Shown here piece after piece: positions 42,010-49,049 of a DNA stretch of 58,584 nt. The DNA lies in the NCBI GenBank assembly GCA_020634215.1, contig JACKCD010000034.1:1-58584 (forward strand). Reading direction: 5' to 3'. Origin of the DNA: Ardenticatenaceae bacterium (GTDB lineage: Bacteria; Chloroflexota; Anaerolineae; Promineifilales; Promineifilaceae). The position numbers and the translations under genes are program-made. The notes beneath the pieces were generated by a model. That model had not been told where the DNA came from. It saw only the letters and a list, made by a program, of their open reading frames with translations, and ran no database searches. Position 1 is the first letter of the stretch. The number at the start of each line of letters is the position of its first letter.

Positions 42010-42489
42010 ATGGCACTTTTTTCAGGGCAAATTGCAGTAGTCGCAGTGGGCAAGCTGCGAAACCGGGAGTGGTTGGCGGCGCAGGCAGCGTATGAGAAGC
42101 GGCTGCGCCATTATGTCGGGTTTGGGTTGACGGAGGTCAAGGACAGTGTAGGGCGGGGGCAGCCAGACGCGGTGGCGCTGCAAAAAGAGGGGGAACTATT
42201 GCTGAAGGGAGCGGAGGGGGCAAACCGGCTAATTTTGTTGACGGAAAACGGCCGTTCTTTTACCAGCCCCGATTTTGCCGATTATTTGCAGAAGCAGTTG
42301 GAAATTTACGGCCGTTTGGCCTTCCTCATTGGTGGCCCGCTGGGGTTTAGCGACGATGTTCGCACCGCTGCCCATGACACCCTTTCCCTTTCTTCCTTAA
42401 CCTTCCCCCACGAAATTGCTCGCGTGTTGCTGCTCGAACAGCTTTATCGGGCGTTTACCATCCGCAATGGGGAGAAATATCACAAGTAG
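42010..42489 (+). CDS. rlmH: 23S rRNA pseudouridine-1915 N3-methyltransferase
   Basis: This 159-residue SPOUT methyltransferase modifies helix 69 of 23S rRNA. The C-terminal trefoil-knot motif is AFLIGGPLGFSDDV, followed by LSLSSLTFPHEIARVLLLEQ and LYRAFTIRNGEKYHK, the standard RlmH ending. Two AACGGCCGTT-type sites code N-G-R and Y-G-R within it. No ribosome-binding site is visible. Confidence 0.93.
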   Translation: MALFSGQIAVVAVGKLRNREWLAAQAAYEKRLRHYVGFGLTEVKDSVGRGQPDAVALQKEGELLLKGAEGANRLILLTENGRSFTSPDFADYLQKQLEIYGRLAFLIGGPLGFSDDVRTAAHDTLSLSSLTFPHEIARVLLLEQLYRAFTIRNGEKYHK

Positions 42490-42590
42490 GTTGACAAAAT
42501 CTTGCAGCATCTTATGATTTTAGCAAGCAAATAAGCGATTTCATTGAATTGCTGACCTGTAATGATGTAGAGGTCAACTTTGGAGTTGTA

Positions 42591-42860
42591 ATGATCCTGA
42601 CGCTTGAATTACCTAAAGAGCTTGAAAGCGAGCTTGCTAATGAAGCTAACCAGCTGGGCTTGTCATTATCAGAGTATACACTTCGGGTACTTTTTTCTCG
42701 GCCAGCCGTGCAAGGCTCCCCTAAAACAGGAGGAGATCTGGTTGCTTACTGGCAGGATGCTGGGTTAATTGGCACTCGCCCGGATATCCATGATAGTCTG
42801 CAACATGCTAGAAAGATACGTGAACAGGCGGAAAAACGGCTGGAAAACGTCAAAAACTGA
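42591..42860 (+). CDS. Antitoxin of a VapBC-type pair
   Basis: This 89-residue protein begins MILTLELPKELESELANEAN, a ribbon-helix-helix-like opening, with LSLSEYTLRVLF as the second helix. The C-terminal half (DLVAYWQDAGLIGTRPDIHDS) probably binds the toxin. Its stop overlaps the start of the PIN gene (TGATG at 42858-42862). TGGAG precedes the ATG at 42591; the upstream in-frame start at 42549 is less likely. Confidence 0.78.
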   Translation: MILTLELPKELESELANEANQLGLSLSEYTLRVLFSRPAVQGSPKTGGDLVAYWQDAGLIGTRPDIHDSLQHARKIREQAEKRLENVKN

Positions 42861-43179
42861 TGTTTGTTCTCGACACAGATGTACTTATTGATGTTCAACG
42901 GGGGAATCGTGCTGCCATTGATTGGTTTCGCAATTTGCAAGAATTACCAATGGTGCCTGGTTTTGTGGTGATGGAACTGGTGCAAGACGCGCAAAATTGG
43001 CATCAAGTCCGGCAGGTTTTACGATTAGTGGCTCCTTTGCCTGTTGTTTGGCCTACAGAAGCAGATTGTAATCGTGCGTTGTCTGATTTCATGAACTATC
43101 ATTTGTCACATAATTTGGGATTGATAGACTCACTTATTGCAGCGTGTACCCTGGGGTTGTCAGCAACATTGTATACATT

Positions 43180-43187
43180 CAATGTTA
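43180..43187. repeat. Left target-site duplication of the IS66-type element
   Basis: CAATGTTA at 43180-43187 is repeated exactly at 46013-46020. Eight bases is the usual IS66 duplication length. Confidence 0.9.
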
Positions 43188-44192
43188 GTTACTACTAAGC
43201 CAACGGGCTTGGGATTAAAAAGTTAATAGAATTCATATCAAAATCAAACGCAAATCCAATAAGGTAACGCGAAAATAGCAAATCATGGTAACGCTGGAAA
43301 CGGTTGACCGCAAGCAACTCAACAAGCTTGACAAACAAAGCCTCATCGAATTGCTGCTGAGTGGTTTGGCTCGGATTGATGAATTGGAAAGGGTCGTCGC
43401 CAATCAAACAGCAATCATCCATCAGTTACAAGACCAGTTAAGCAAGAACAGCAGTAACAGTAGCAAACCACCAAGTAGTGATGGTCTCAAAAAACCTAAG
43501 ACCCGCAGTTTGCGCCAGAAAGGAAAGCGACCGCTTGGTGGGCAGCCCGGTCATAAGGGCAACACCTTAAAGATGGTTGCCGAACCAGACTATGTAGAAC
43601 CGCACCCGCTTTTGCATTGCCCCCATTGTCAGACCGACTTGTCGGAGATAGAAGCGGTCGGGCATGAGAAACGTCAGGTGTTCGACATCCCCCCCGTCCG
43701 TCTTGAAGTGACCGAACATCAAGTTGAAGTCAAACAATGCCCTGGTTGTGGTCAACAAGTCAAGGGAGCGTTTCCGCCAGAAGTAAGCCAACCAACCCAA
43801 TACGGTTCGCGTCTGAAAGCGCAAACCAGTTATCTGAATGTCTACCACTTCATTCCTCTGGCACGTACCGAAGAATTGTTGACTGATTTCTATGGACAAG
43901 CTCCTGCTGAAGCCGTCGTTATTCAGGCAAACGACGACTTGGCTGAAAAGGTCAAACCCAGTTTGGACAGTGTGAGACAACAACTGATCCACGCCGCCGC
44001 CGTCCATTTCGATGAAAGCGGGTTGCGTGTTGAAAATGAACTACAGTGGCTGCACGTTGCCAGTACAACAGGACTGACACATTACCATGTCCACCGCAAA
44101 AGAGGACAAGAAGGGATGGACGCGGGGGGCATCTTGCCTGAGTTTAACGGCAAGGCGGTTCACGACCATTTTTCCGCTTACTTGCAGTTTGA

Positions 44193-44200
44193 TAACAGCC
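44193..44200. repeat. Left target-site duplication of the nested IS1-like element
   Basis: TAACAGCC at 44193-44200 is repeated exactly at 45444-45451. Confidence 0.88.
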
Positions 44201-45443
44201 GGTAGAAGTACAAGGAAGCGTGAAAATAAGAAAATTTGACAAAATGGATTCAAAAAGCGAACCTAAACGGTCAACTACTACCAAAACAGGTTTGCTCAAT
44301 GAATCCACAACAACTATTTTGCCCCAATATCGATTGTCCAGCTAGAGGGCAGGTCAATCAAGGAAATATCCATCCACACAGTCAGCAAGAACAGCGGTGT
44401 CGTTGCGATGTGTGCAAAAAAACATTCAGCGTGACCAAAGGAACCCTGTTCTACCGTCTGCAAACAGACCCAGCCACTGTGATGCTTGTGATTGTCCTGC
44501 TGGCCTACGGCTGTCCGATAGAGGCAGTTGTCGCTGCGTTCGGATTTGACCGTCGCACCATCAAAAGCTGGTGGCAGCGGGCAGGTCAGCATTGCCAGCA
44601 AGTTCATGACCGACTGGTTGCCAGCAGCCAGCTAGACCTCGTTCAGGCGCAAGCTGATGAAATCAAAGTCAAAGCATGGGGTCGGTCTCTCTGGATGGGG
44701 CTGACCATGATGGTGCCAACCCGTTTGTGGCTCGGTGGGGTCATCAGTCAGCAACGTGATAAGCAAATGATTGCGTCACTCGTGGACACCATTCGACAGG
44801 TCGCGCTCTGTCGTCGACTGTTAATTGCCGTTGACGGTTTGCCTCATTATATCAAGGCAATCCGACGCGCCTTTCGTACCCCCGACCAGCAGGGTCAGCG
44901 TTGCCGACCCAAGCTGATTGCCTGGCGTGACGTTTTCATTGGTCGCGTCATCAAGCGCACAGCCCATGGCACGTTGACCATTGAACGGCAATTTCTAGAC
45001 GGTTGCCGTCAGCAAGCACTCGCTCTGATTACGGCGTCGCAAGGATTCAGCGGCGTTCTCAACACAGCTTACATTGAGCGTCTCAACGCCACTTTCAGAC
45101 AGCGCCTCGCCTGGCTTTCGCGTCGCAGCCGGATGCTCATTCATCAAGTTGAGACGCTGGAGGCTGGCATGTACATCGTTGGCTGCTTCTACAATTTCTG
45201 TGACCCGCACAAGTCGCTCCGTATCAAGATAGCATTGGGCTCGTTTGCCCATCGCTGGATTCAGCGCACCCCAGCGCTTGCCGCTGGCTTGACTGACCAC
45301 ATTTGGTCTTATCAAGAGCTGTTGACCTATCGATTGCCTCCGCCTCGGTGGCAACCGCCTAAAAAGCGTGGGCGGCCGTCCAAAGCGGTGCAAGCACTTA
45401 TTGATAGGTGGTGTTAATGTTCACGGTTTAATGCACTACTACC
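44201..45443 (+). mobile_element. IS1-like element nested in the IS66 transposase gene
   Basis: The element is 1243 bp with ends GGTAGAAGTACA (44201-44212) and the complement of 45432-45443, GGTAGTAGTGCA, matching at 10 of 12 positions. It lies between two copies of TAACAGCC. It encodes one transposase gene. Being inside the IS66 element, it arrived later. Confidence 0.88.
44299..45417 (+). CDS. IS1-like DDE transposase with N-terminal zinc-binding domain
   Basis: This 372-residue protein begins with a zinc-binding pattern: CPNIDCPARGQ followed by RCRCDVCKKTFSVTKGT. A helix-turn-helix stretch follows (AYGCPIEAVVAAFGFDRRTIKSWWQRAG). The catalytic acids lie in QADEIKVKAWG, LIAVDGLPHYIKAI and TAYIERLNATFRQRL. 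It resembles IS1-type transposases found in cyanobacteria and Chloroflexota; exact ISfinder family not tested. The ATG at 44299 is chosen over 44236. The C-terminus has a basic PPKKRGRPSKAVQ motif. The frame is intact, so the element may still be active. Confidence 0.82.
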   Translation: MNPQQLFCPNIDCPARGQVNQGNIHPHSQQEQRCRCDVCKKTFSVTKGTLFYRLQTDPATVMLVIVLLAYGCPIEAVVAAFGFDRRTIKSWWQRAGQHCQQVHDRLVASSQLDLVQAQADEIKVKAWGRSLWMGLTMMVPTRLWLGGVISQQRDKQMIASLVDTIRQVALCRRLLIAVDGLPHYIKAIRRAFRTPDQQGQRCRPKLIAWRDVFIGRVIKRTAHGTLTIERQFLDGCRQQALALITASQGFSGVLNTAYIERLNATFRQRLAWLSRRSRMLIHQVETLEAGMYIVGCFYNFCDPHKSLRIKIALGSFAHRWIQRTPALAAGLTDHIWSYQELLTYRLPPPRWQPPKKRGRPSKAVQALIDRWC

Positions 45444-45451
45444 TAACAGCC
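45444..45451. repeat. Right target-site duplication of the nested IS1-like element
   Basis: TAACAGCC matches the copy at 44193-44200. Confidence 0.88.
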
Positions 45452-46012
45452 AGCACTGTTTCTGTAACGCCCATCATCTGCGTGAATTGCAATTTGTGAC
45501 CGAACAGTATCAGCAATCATGGGCGACAGAGTTGGCGCAACTGCTCCTGACTATCAAGGCAGAAGTGGTGGCAACGCCCGAGCCAGCCATGAGTTTGCCG
45601 GCAGACCGCTTGGCCTACTACGAGATTGAGTACGATAAGCTTATATGCCAAGGGTTAGCCGCTAACCCACCGCCAATCAATCCGCCGCTCCAAAAACGAG
45701 GGCGGCCAAAGCAATCACCGCCAAAGAACCTGCTTGACCGCTTGGTGAAGCACAAATCAGGGGTGTTGGCTTTTATGTATGACTTTGCCGTTCCTTTTGA
45801 CAACAACCTAGCGGAACGGGATGTCAGGATGGTAAAGGTCAAGCAAAAAGTATCCGGTGCTTTCCGTACCAAGAACGGTGCAGATACGTTCTGTGCACTT
45901 CGTTCTTATATCTCAACAGCGCGTAAACAAGGGCAGAATGTGATTGAAGCCTTACATGATGCCTTTCTTGGGAATCCTTTCATTCCCTCTTTGCCAGAGG
46001 CTTAGTAGTTAC

Positions 46013-46020
46013 CAATGTTA
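46013..46020. repeat. Right target-site duplication of the IS66-type element
   Basis: CAATGTTA matches the copy at 43180-43187. Confidence 0.9.
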
Positions 46021-46106
46021 AGCATTATCGTGTCGTGCCAGGGCTACAAATTCAACAGCCTTATACACGCTAATAGGCTATTGTTGTAGCGCATAACCGG
46101 GTGGCT

Positions 46107-47231
46107 TTACTGTTGGGGGAGCAAAACGATAAAGCGGGCACCGGCATGGAGGGTGTTTTCGGCCAATAAACGGCCGTTGTGCTGTTCCACAATCTCCCGC
46201 GCAATATACAAACCCAGCCCAGTTCCCGCGCCGCTGCGCTTGGTGGTAAAAAACGGGGAAAAAATATGCTCGATCACGCCGGGGGCAATGCCGGGGCCGC
46301 TGTCTTCAATGGCAAAAGCAAAAGCTCCAACGGCCGTTATCGCTTCTGGCAGCCGCACGGTCGGCAGTTGTACGTCACGTTCACCGGGCGCAATAAACCA
46401 GGAGCGAATGGTAATCTGTCCACCGGCCGGCTGCATCGCATCGCGGGCATTGGTTAGTAAATTGACCAGAACCTGGGTGAGTCGGTTGGGGTCACACACA
46501 ATGGTCTGGTGTTCGGCATCCAACTCGGTGCAGATATTGACGTTAAACTCCTTAAGAAACTGCTGCTGCACCAGAAGCAGCGCATCCTCAACCAATGCCG
46601 CAAAATCTGTAATTGCCAACTGGAGCTTGCCCTGCCGCGTGTATCCCCGTAGCGTGTCGGTAAGCCGAATACAGCGCCAGGCACTTCGTTCAATCATCTG
46701 CGTATATTGCGCCAATTGGTCGTTGTTGAGCGACTTATCCTGCATGTCCTGCAAAATGGCGTGGCAGGTGGTGGTAATAATGCTGATAGGATTGGTCAAT
46801 TCGTGGGCAATGCTGGCCGTCAAGGTGCCTAACCCTGCCAGCCGCTGCGTGTGGGTCAGCGACTGTTCTTGCTGCAACTGTTCGGCTGAGTTGGTGAAGG
46901 AGACAAGAATGTGGGGTAGATTGGGGGCGATGTGGCTTTGGGTGAGGTTGACGGTGAGCCAACGGCCGTTTTTGTGCCGTAGTGCCCCTTCCACTATTTT
47001 TGCTGGGGCACCATTGAGCGGAGCCAACGGGGCTGCACTGAGCCGCTGGTAGGGTACGCCAATCAGATGGCTGCCGCCAGTATAGCTAGTGCCATACCCT
47101 AGCATGGTCTCGGCCGCCTCATTGGCGTAAGTGATGAACTTGTTTTCATCCAAGACCAGGATCCCTTCAGCGATGTTGGGTAGTGTGTGCTGGGTGGATG
47201 AGACACGTTCGTGTGATGTGGCATCCAGCAT
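46107..47231 (-). CDS. PAS-domain sensor histidine kinase (soluble, orphan)
   Basis: This 374-residue protein has a PAS domain at about residues 15-115 (ILVLDENKFITYANEAAETM), a HisKA domain with the phosphorylated histidine H143 in ASIAHELTNPISI, and a HATPase domain with NLLTNARDAMQ, FAIEDSGPGIAPG and GAGTGLGLYIAREI. There is no membrane segment, so it senses a cytoplasmic signal. No response regulator gene is next to it. The ATG at 47231 has GGAAGGA eight bases upstream; a TTG at 47252 gives a seven-residue longer form. Confidence 0.88.
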   Translation of the reverse strand: MLDATSHERVSSTQHTLPNIAEGILVLDENKFITYANEAAETMLGYGTSYTGGSHLIGVPYQRLSAAPLAPLNGAPAKIVEGALRHKNGRWLTVNLTQSHIAPNLPHILVSFTNSAEQLQQEQSLTHTQRLAGLGTLTASIAHELTNPISIITTTCHAILQDMQDKSLNNDQLAQYTQMIERSAWRCIRLTDTLRGYTRQGKLQLAITDFAALVEDALLLVQQQFLKEFNVNICTELDAEHQTIVCDPNRLTQVLVNLLTNARDAMQPAGGQITIRSWFIAPGERDVQLPTVRLPEAITAVGAFAFAIEDSGPGIAPGVIEHIFSPFFTTKRSGAGTGLGLYIAREIVEQHNGRLLAENTLHAGARFIVLLPQQ

Positions 47232-47252
47232 ACAAATGTCCTTCCCCAGCAA

Positions 47253-47694
47253 AAATACCGCTTGCAGGGTGGTGCAAGCATACGCCAGCCCAGTAGAGCC
47301 GTCCGTATTGGCACCGTAAATTCAGCGTGAACAGGGCGTGAACGGGAGGTGCTTTAGGAAAGATGTCTTATGCGTTCATTTTAGATTTTCCGTTCCTGAA
47401 AGTGGTTTGACACCCCAATCAACTTTAGGTAAAACTATACAAGAGATTCAAAGTAGGGATTAGCGGTTTCGCTTAACAAACGTTGCGAGAATATCCCGTC
47501 ATTCCAAATCTGATTGTCCTAATGATTCTACAGCGTCATCAGCGTATGAATTGGAGCTTAGCGAAAACGGCCGTTTGTAAACGCCCGTTTCTTCCCACAC
47601 GTGACGCTTATCACCCATTGATACAACAATCAAACTATTATAAGAACAAATTAAGCAATGCTTATTAGCTGATTGCTGTGCTAGGAGAATTATT
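47253..47694. other. Non-coding gap between the histidine kinase and the cox operon
   Basis: This 442-base divergent gap has no convincing gene. TTGACA at 47407-47412 with TAAAAC after 17 bases is a weak promoter candidate for coxG, about 260 bases upstream. One AACGGCCGTT lies near 47564 followed by A/T-rich DNA. The short frame at 47483-47668 has no ribosome-binding site or family match. Confidence 0.4.
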
Positions 47695-48441
47695 TTGAAA
47701 GTAGAAGGTTCCTATACATTTGCTGCCCCGCGTGATGTGGTGTGGCCTATGCTGCTAGACCCAGAGGTCTTAGCCAACGTGATGCCCGGCTGCGAAGAGC
47801 TAAAAGAAGTTGGCGAAAATCAATATGTTGGCGTTTTAAAGATTAAAGTTGGCCCTGTGCAGGGTAAATTCAACGGTGAAGTCACCCTAACTGATATTGC
47901 CGCTCCTAATAGCTATAACATGGTTGTGGATGGCAAAGGGCCGGCCGGATTTGTGAAAGGTGATGGTGGTCTGCGACTGGAAGAAGAAGGCAGCACTACT
48001 ATCATGCACTACAGTGGCGATGCCCAGGTGGGTGGTCGCATTGCCAGCGTCGGCCAGCGGCTGCTGGATACCTCGGCCAAGGCGATTATTCGCCAAAGCC
48101 TGGATGGGTTGAACCAGCAGGTGGAGGCGCGGATGGTGGCGTTGCAGGCGGAAAAGGTTGTGGAAGAAAAGGAGGTGGAGGGAAAAACGGCCGTTTCAGC
48201 CCCAACCCCCAAACCTACCACCCCCACTTCCCCCCCTCCCCCCCTTGCCCCCCCCACCCAAACCCAATTCGCTATGGGTGTCGCCAAAAACTTTATTGAA
48301 GAACTCATCCCCGAAGATCAGCGCGAAGACACCATCAGCAAAGCCATTATGATCCTCGGCGGCTTGTTCCTGTTTCGGCTTATCACAAAATGGTGGACAC
48401 GGCGCATTGCCCGCGAAGTCGCCAAAATGTTGCAAAAGTAA
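47695..48441 (+). CDS. coxG: CoxG-like SRPBCC protein
   Basis: This 248-residue protein is a CO dehydrogenase subunit G family member. The SRPBCC fold shows as GSYTFAAPRDVVWPMLLDPE, NVMPGCEELKEVG and YSGDAQVGGRIASVGQRL over residues 1-145. After a P/T-rich linker a C-terminal helix (ISKAIMILGGLFLFRLITKW) could anchor it to the membrane, consistent with a role of CoxG in recruiting the enzyme. The start is TTG at 47695, with AGGAG seven bases upstream. It opens the coxGSLM run. Confidence 0.85.
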   Translation: MKVEGSYTFAAPRDVVWPMLLDPEVLANVMPGCEELKEVGENQYVGVLKIKVGPVQGKFNGEVTLTDIAAPNSYNMVVDGKGPAGFVKGDGGLRLEEEGSTTIMHYSGDAQVGGRIASVGQRLLDTSAKAIIRQSLDGLNQQVEARMVALQAEKVVEEKEVEGKTAVSAPTPKPTTPTSPPPPLAPPTQTQFAMGVAKNFIEELIPEDQREDTISKAIMILGGLFLFRLITKWWTRRIAREVAKMLQK

Positions 48442-48506
48442 AGGAGGTAAGCAACAACCTAAAAACATACACTCCCTTAGACAAATTTTTAGCAGAAAAC
48501 GAGCAT

Positions 48507-48536
48507 CTCAATTTGCCGTCACGGCGGGAAATTGAG
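48507..48536. repeat. Hairpin between coxG and coxS
   Basis: CTCAATTTGCCG and CGGCGGGAAATTGAG form a 12-pair stem with a three-base bulge and a loop of about three bases. There is no T-run, so it is more likely an mRNA processing or stability element than a terminator. Confidence 0.5.
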
Positions 48537-48578
48537 TAAGGAATCCAACCTTAAAATCCCATAGAAGGAGATATTTCT

Positions 48579-49049
48579 ATGAAAGTATCAATGACAGTCA
48601 ACGGCAAAACATACACCAGAGATGTTGAGCCACGCATGTTGCTTGTCCATTTTCTCCGCGATGAGCTAGGCATGACCGGCACCAACATCGGCTGCGACAC
48701 CAGCCAATGCGGTGCTTGCACCATCCATATGAACGGCATGGCGGTCAAATCTTGCACCACCCTCGCCGTGCAGGCTGATGGCGCAACCATCACCACCATC
48801 GAAGGGTTAGCCAATGGCAGCGAACTGCACCCCATGCAAAAAGCCTTTTGGGAAAATCATGGCCTCCAGTGCGGTTACTGCACCCCCGGCATGATCATGG
48901 CTGCGACCAAGTTGGTGGAAAACAACCCCAACATGACCGAAGCCGAAATCCGGCACGGTTTGGAAGGCAATATTTGCCGCTGCACTGGGTACGAAAACAT
49001 CGTTCGTTCCGTCAAGGCCGCAGCAGCCCAGATGGGCGGAGGTGACTAA
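48579..49049 (+). CDS. coxS: CoxS, [2Fe-2S] small subunit of a xanthine oxidase family dehydrogenase
   Basis: This 156-residue protein carries two [2Fe-2S] clusters that pass electrons from the molybdenum site to FAD. Cluster ligands are in IGCDTSQCGACTIHMNG, SCTTLA, LQCGYCTPGMIM and NICRCTGYENIV, all eight cysteines present. GAAGGAGATATTTCT precedes the ATG. The stop overlaps the coxL start (TAATG at 49047-49051). Confidence 0.93.
   Translation: MKVSMTVNGKTYTRDVEPRMLLVHFLRDELGMTGTNIGCDTSQCGACTIHMNGMAVKSCTTLAVQADGATITTIEGLANGSELHPMQKAFWENHGLQCGYCTPGMIMAATKLVENNPNMTEAEIRHGLEGNICRCTGYENIVRSVKAAAAQMGGGD

Larger units (their letters stand above)
43285..46005 (+). pseudogene. IS66 transposase, interrupted by an IS1-like element
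   Basis: The 5' part (43285-44200) encodes the IS66 N-terminal helix (LARIDELERVVANQTAIIHQL), the SSNSSKPPSSDG stretch, and a zinc-finger-like segment with CPHCQTDL and CPGCGQQV, reaching HDHFSAYLQFDNS. The frame continues at 45452 with QHCFCNAHHLREL and the later FDNNLAERDVRMVKVKQKVSGAFRT of the DDE domain. Joining the parts gives 489 residues without a frameshift, so loss of function is due only to the insertion. As it stands the gene encodes a truncated 306-residue product. Confidence 0.9.
43188..46012 (+). mobile_element. IS66-family element inserted in vapC (contains a second IS)
   Basis: The element starts GTTACTACTAAGCC (43188-43201) and ends GGCTTAGTAGTTAC (45999-46012), inverted ends that match at 13 of 14 positions. 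It is flanked by the 8-bp duplication CAATGTTA. Removing the nested element (1243 bp plus one 8-bp duplication) leaves 1574 bp with a single transposase gene, the size and content of the one-gene (ISBst12-like) IS66 subgroup. Confidence 0.92.
42860..46073 (+). pseudogene. vapC: vapC PIN-domain toxin split by a nested IS insertion
   Basis: The frame from 42860 shows a PIN ribonuclease: FVLDTDVLIDVQRG, PGFVVMELVQDA and GLIDSLIAACTLGL supply the acidic site. It then ends early at 43198 as TFNVSYY. The missing end continues at 46021 after the insertion: joining 42860-43187 to 46021-46073 gives 126 residues ending TFNVKHYRVVPGLQIQQPYT-R, a normal PIN C-terminus. The insertion is therefore an IS66-type element within the last fifth of the gene. 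The truncated product keeps most of the acidic residues, so residual activity is possible, but the antitoxin is intact. Confidence 0.9.

Noticed and set aside
44193..45451. Frameshift or decay of the IS66 transposase
   Set aside because: The break is explained exactly by insertion of a second IS with an 8-bp duplication; the joined frame is open.
46153..47052. A 299-codon open frame opposite the histidine kinase
   Set aside because: The minus strand has intact HisKA and HATPase motifs; the plus-strand product has no recognisable features or ribosome site.
47483..47668. 61-codon open frame in the gap before the cox operon
   Set aside because: It has no ribosome-binding site or family match, and reads through an AACGGCCGTT copy as in many shadow frames.
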